Of a stretch of 5,694 nt of DNA, positions 5,400 to 5,694 are shown in pieces; the stretch's first letter is position 1; each line of letters begins with the position of its first letter. The notes below the pieces were generated by a model. The model saw only the letters and a list, made by a program, of their open reading frames with translations, was not told the origin of the DNA and searched no databases. The position numbers and the translations under genes are program-made. This DNA is from Flavobacteriales bacterium. GTDB taxonomy: Bacteria > Bacteroidota > Bacteroidia > Flavobacteriales_D > Sanyastnellaceae. The stretch lies in the NCBI GenBank assembly GCA_947460525.1, contig CANHIV010000086.1, positions 1 through 5,694 of the forward strand, in the 5' to 3' direction.

Positions 5400-5694
5400 T
5401 ACGCCGTAGTATTCTTTTTTCTCGCGATTGGGACTTTCCAAAATCATTCTGTAATGGTACACGCCATCTTGGTTGTAGTATTGGCCTTTGTGTGTTTCTC
5501 CTAACCAATTTTCATTGGGGTCAGTAGAATGAAAAATCATATCTCCCCAACGGTTGTAAATATAGATTTCATAAGACTTGGCATTGTACAAAATGGGAAC
5601 CCAAGCTTCGTTTACGCCATCTTGGTCGGGTGTAAATGCATTGGGGACAAATGCGTAAGCTTCGCAACTTTCAAAGTCCAAAACCACATCTTGA
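5382..5694 (-). CDS. Secreted protein with CHU_C-type gliding-motility/T9SS C-terminal domain (3' end only)
   Basis: The frame is open to the right edge of the window, so only the last 103 residues and the stop are present; a GTG at 5687 is an internal Val codon, not a start. The visible part is a C-terminal sorting domain of the gliding motility-associated CHU_C type: FVPNAFTPDQDGVNE (15-29), then YEIYIYNRWGDMIFHSTDP (41-59), a WLGETHKG segment (63-70) and DGVYHYRMIL (76-85), ending YYGVFHLLR. In Bacteroidota this domain marks large cell-surface or secreted proteins that are exported by Sec and then carried across the outer membrane by the type IX system. The catalytic or adhesive part lies outside the window, so the protein's activity is unknown. 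Its stop is 30 bases before the PLP enzyme gene, which is more likely separately transcribed. Confidence 0.93.
   Translation of the reverse strand, partial: QDVVLDFESCEAYAFVPNAFTPDQDGVNEAWVPILYNAKSYEIYIYNRWGDMIFHSTDPNENWLGETHKGQYYNQDGVYHYRMILESPNREKKEYYGVFHLLR

Noticed and set aside
5284..5508. Minus-strand frame bridging the secreted-protein gene and the PLP gene
   Set aside because: It overlaps two clearly assigned genes in another frame and its product has no recognisable features.
5382..5687. Small stand-alone 101-residue gene starting at GTG
   Set aside because: The frame stays open upstream to the window edge and the sequence is a C-terminal sorting domain that normally ends a large protein.

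Overview
The window looks like chromosomal DNA from a Bacteroidota bacterium, probably a flavobacteria-like lineage. Three things support this. A partial gene at the right edge encodes the gliding-motility/type IX secretion C-terminal domain, which is specific to this phylum. HtpG has the N-terminus and the NVSRSYLQ motif usual in Bacteroidota. Gene starts are preceded by A-rich leaders rather than Shine-Dalgarno sequences. All seven genes lie on the minus strand, so transcription runs from high to low coordinates. Coding density is very high and no gap exceeds 83 bases. I see no RNA gene, mobile element, CRISPR array or sign of recent transfer.

Read in the direction of transcription, the layout is as follows. 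(1) 5694-5382 is the 3' end of a large secreted protein carrying a CHU_C-type C-terminal domain. (2) 5351-4095 is a complete PLP-dependent gamma-family enzyme of sulfur amino acid metabolism (methionine gamma-lyase / cystathionine gamma-synthase type). It has a plausible Bacteroidota promoter in the 30-base gap in front of it. (3) An 83-base gap holds a strong inverted repeat without a T-tract. (4) 4011-2134 is htpG, the bacterial Hsp90. (5) 2107-1529 is lemA, followed by two TPM-domain genes (1529-1098 and 1097-309). (6) 278-1 is the 5' part of a TerB/DjlA-like gene that runs off the left edge.

The lemA-TPM-TPM-TerB genes are packed tightly: a one-base TAATG overlap, directly abutting TAA/ATG codons, and a 30-base gap. 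lemA starts only 26 bases after htpG ends, so htpG and the module may share a transcript. The module combines a membrane-anchored LemA helical bundle, a signal-less (apparently cytosolic) TPM protein, an exported membrane-tethered TPM protein with a Gly-rich tail, and a TerB-type protein with a glycine-zipper N-terminus. LemA/TPM pairing is known in Bacteroidota, but its function there is poorly defined. The link to htpG suggests, by inference only, a role in envelope or protein-quality stress. I find no convincing brand-new system. The least understood part of the window is the LemA/TPM/TerB module and its association with htpG.
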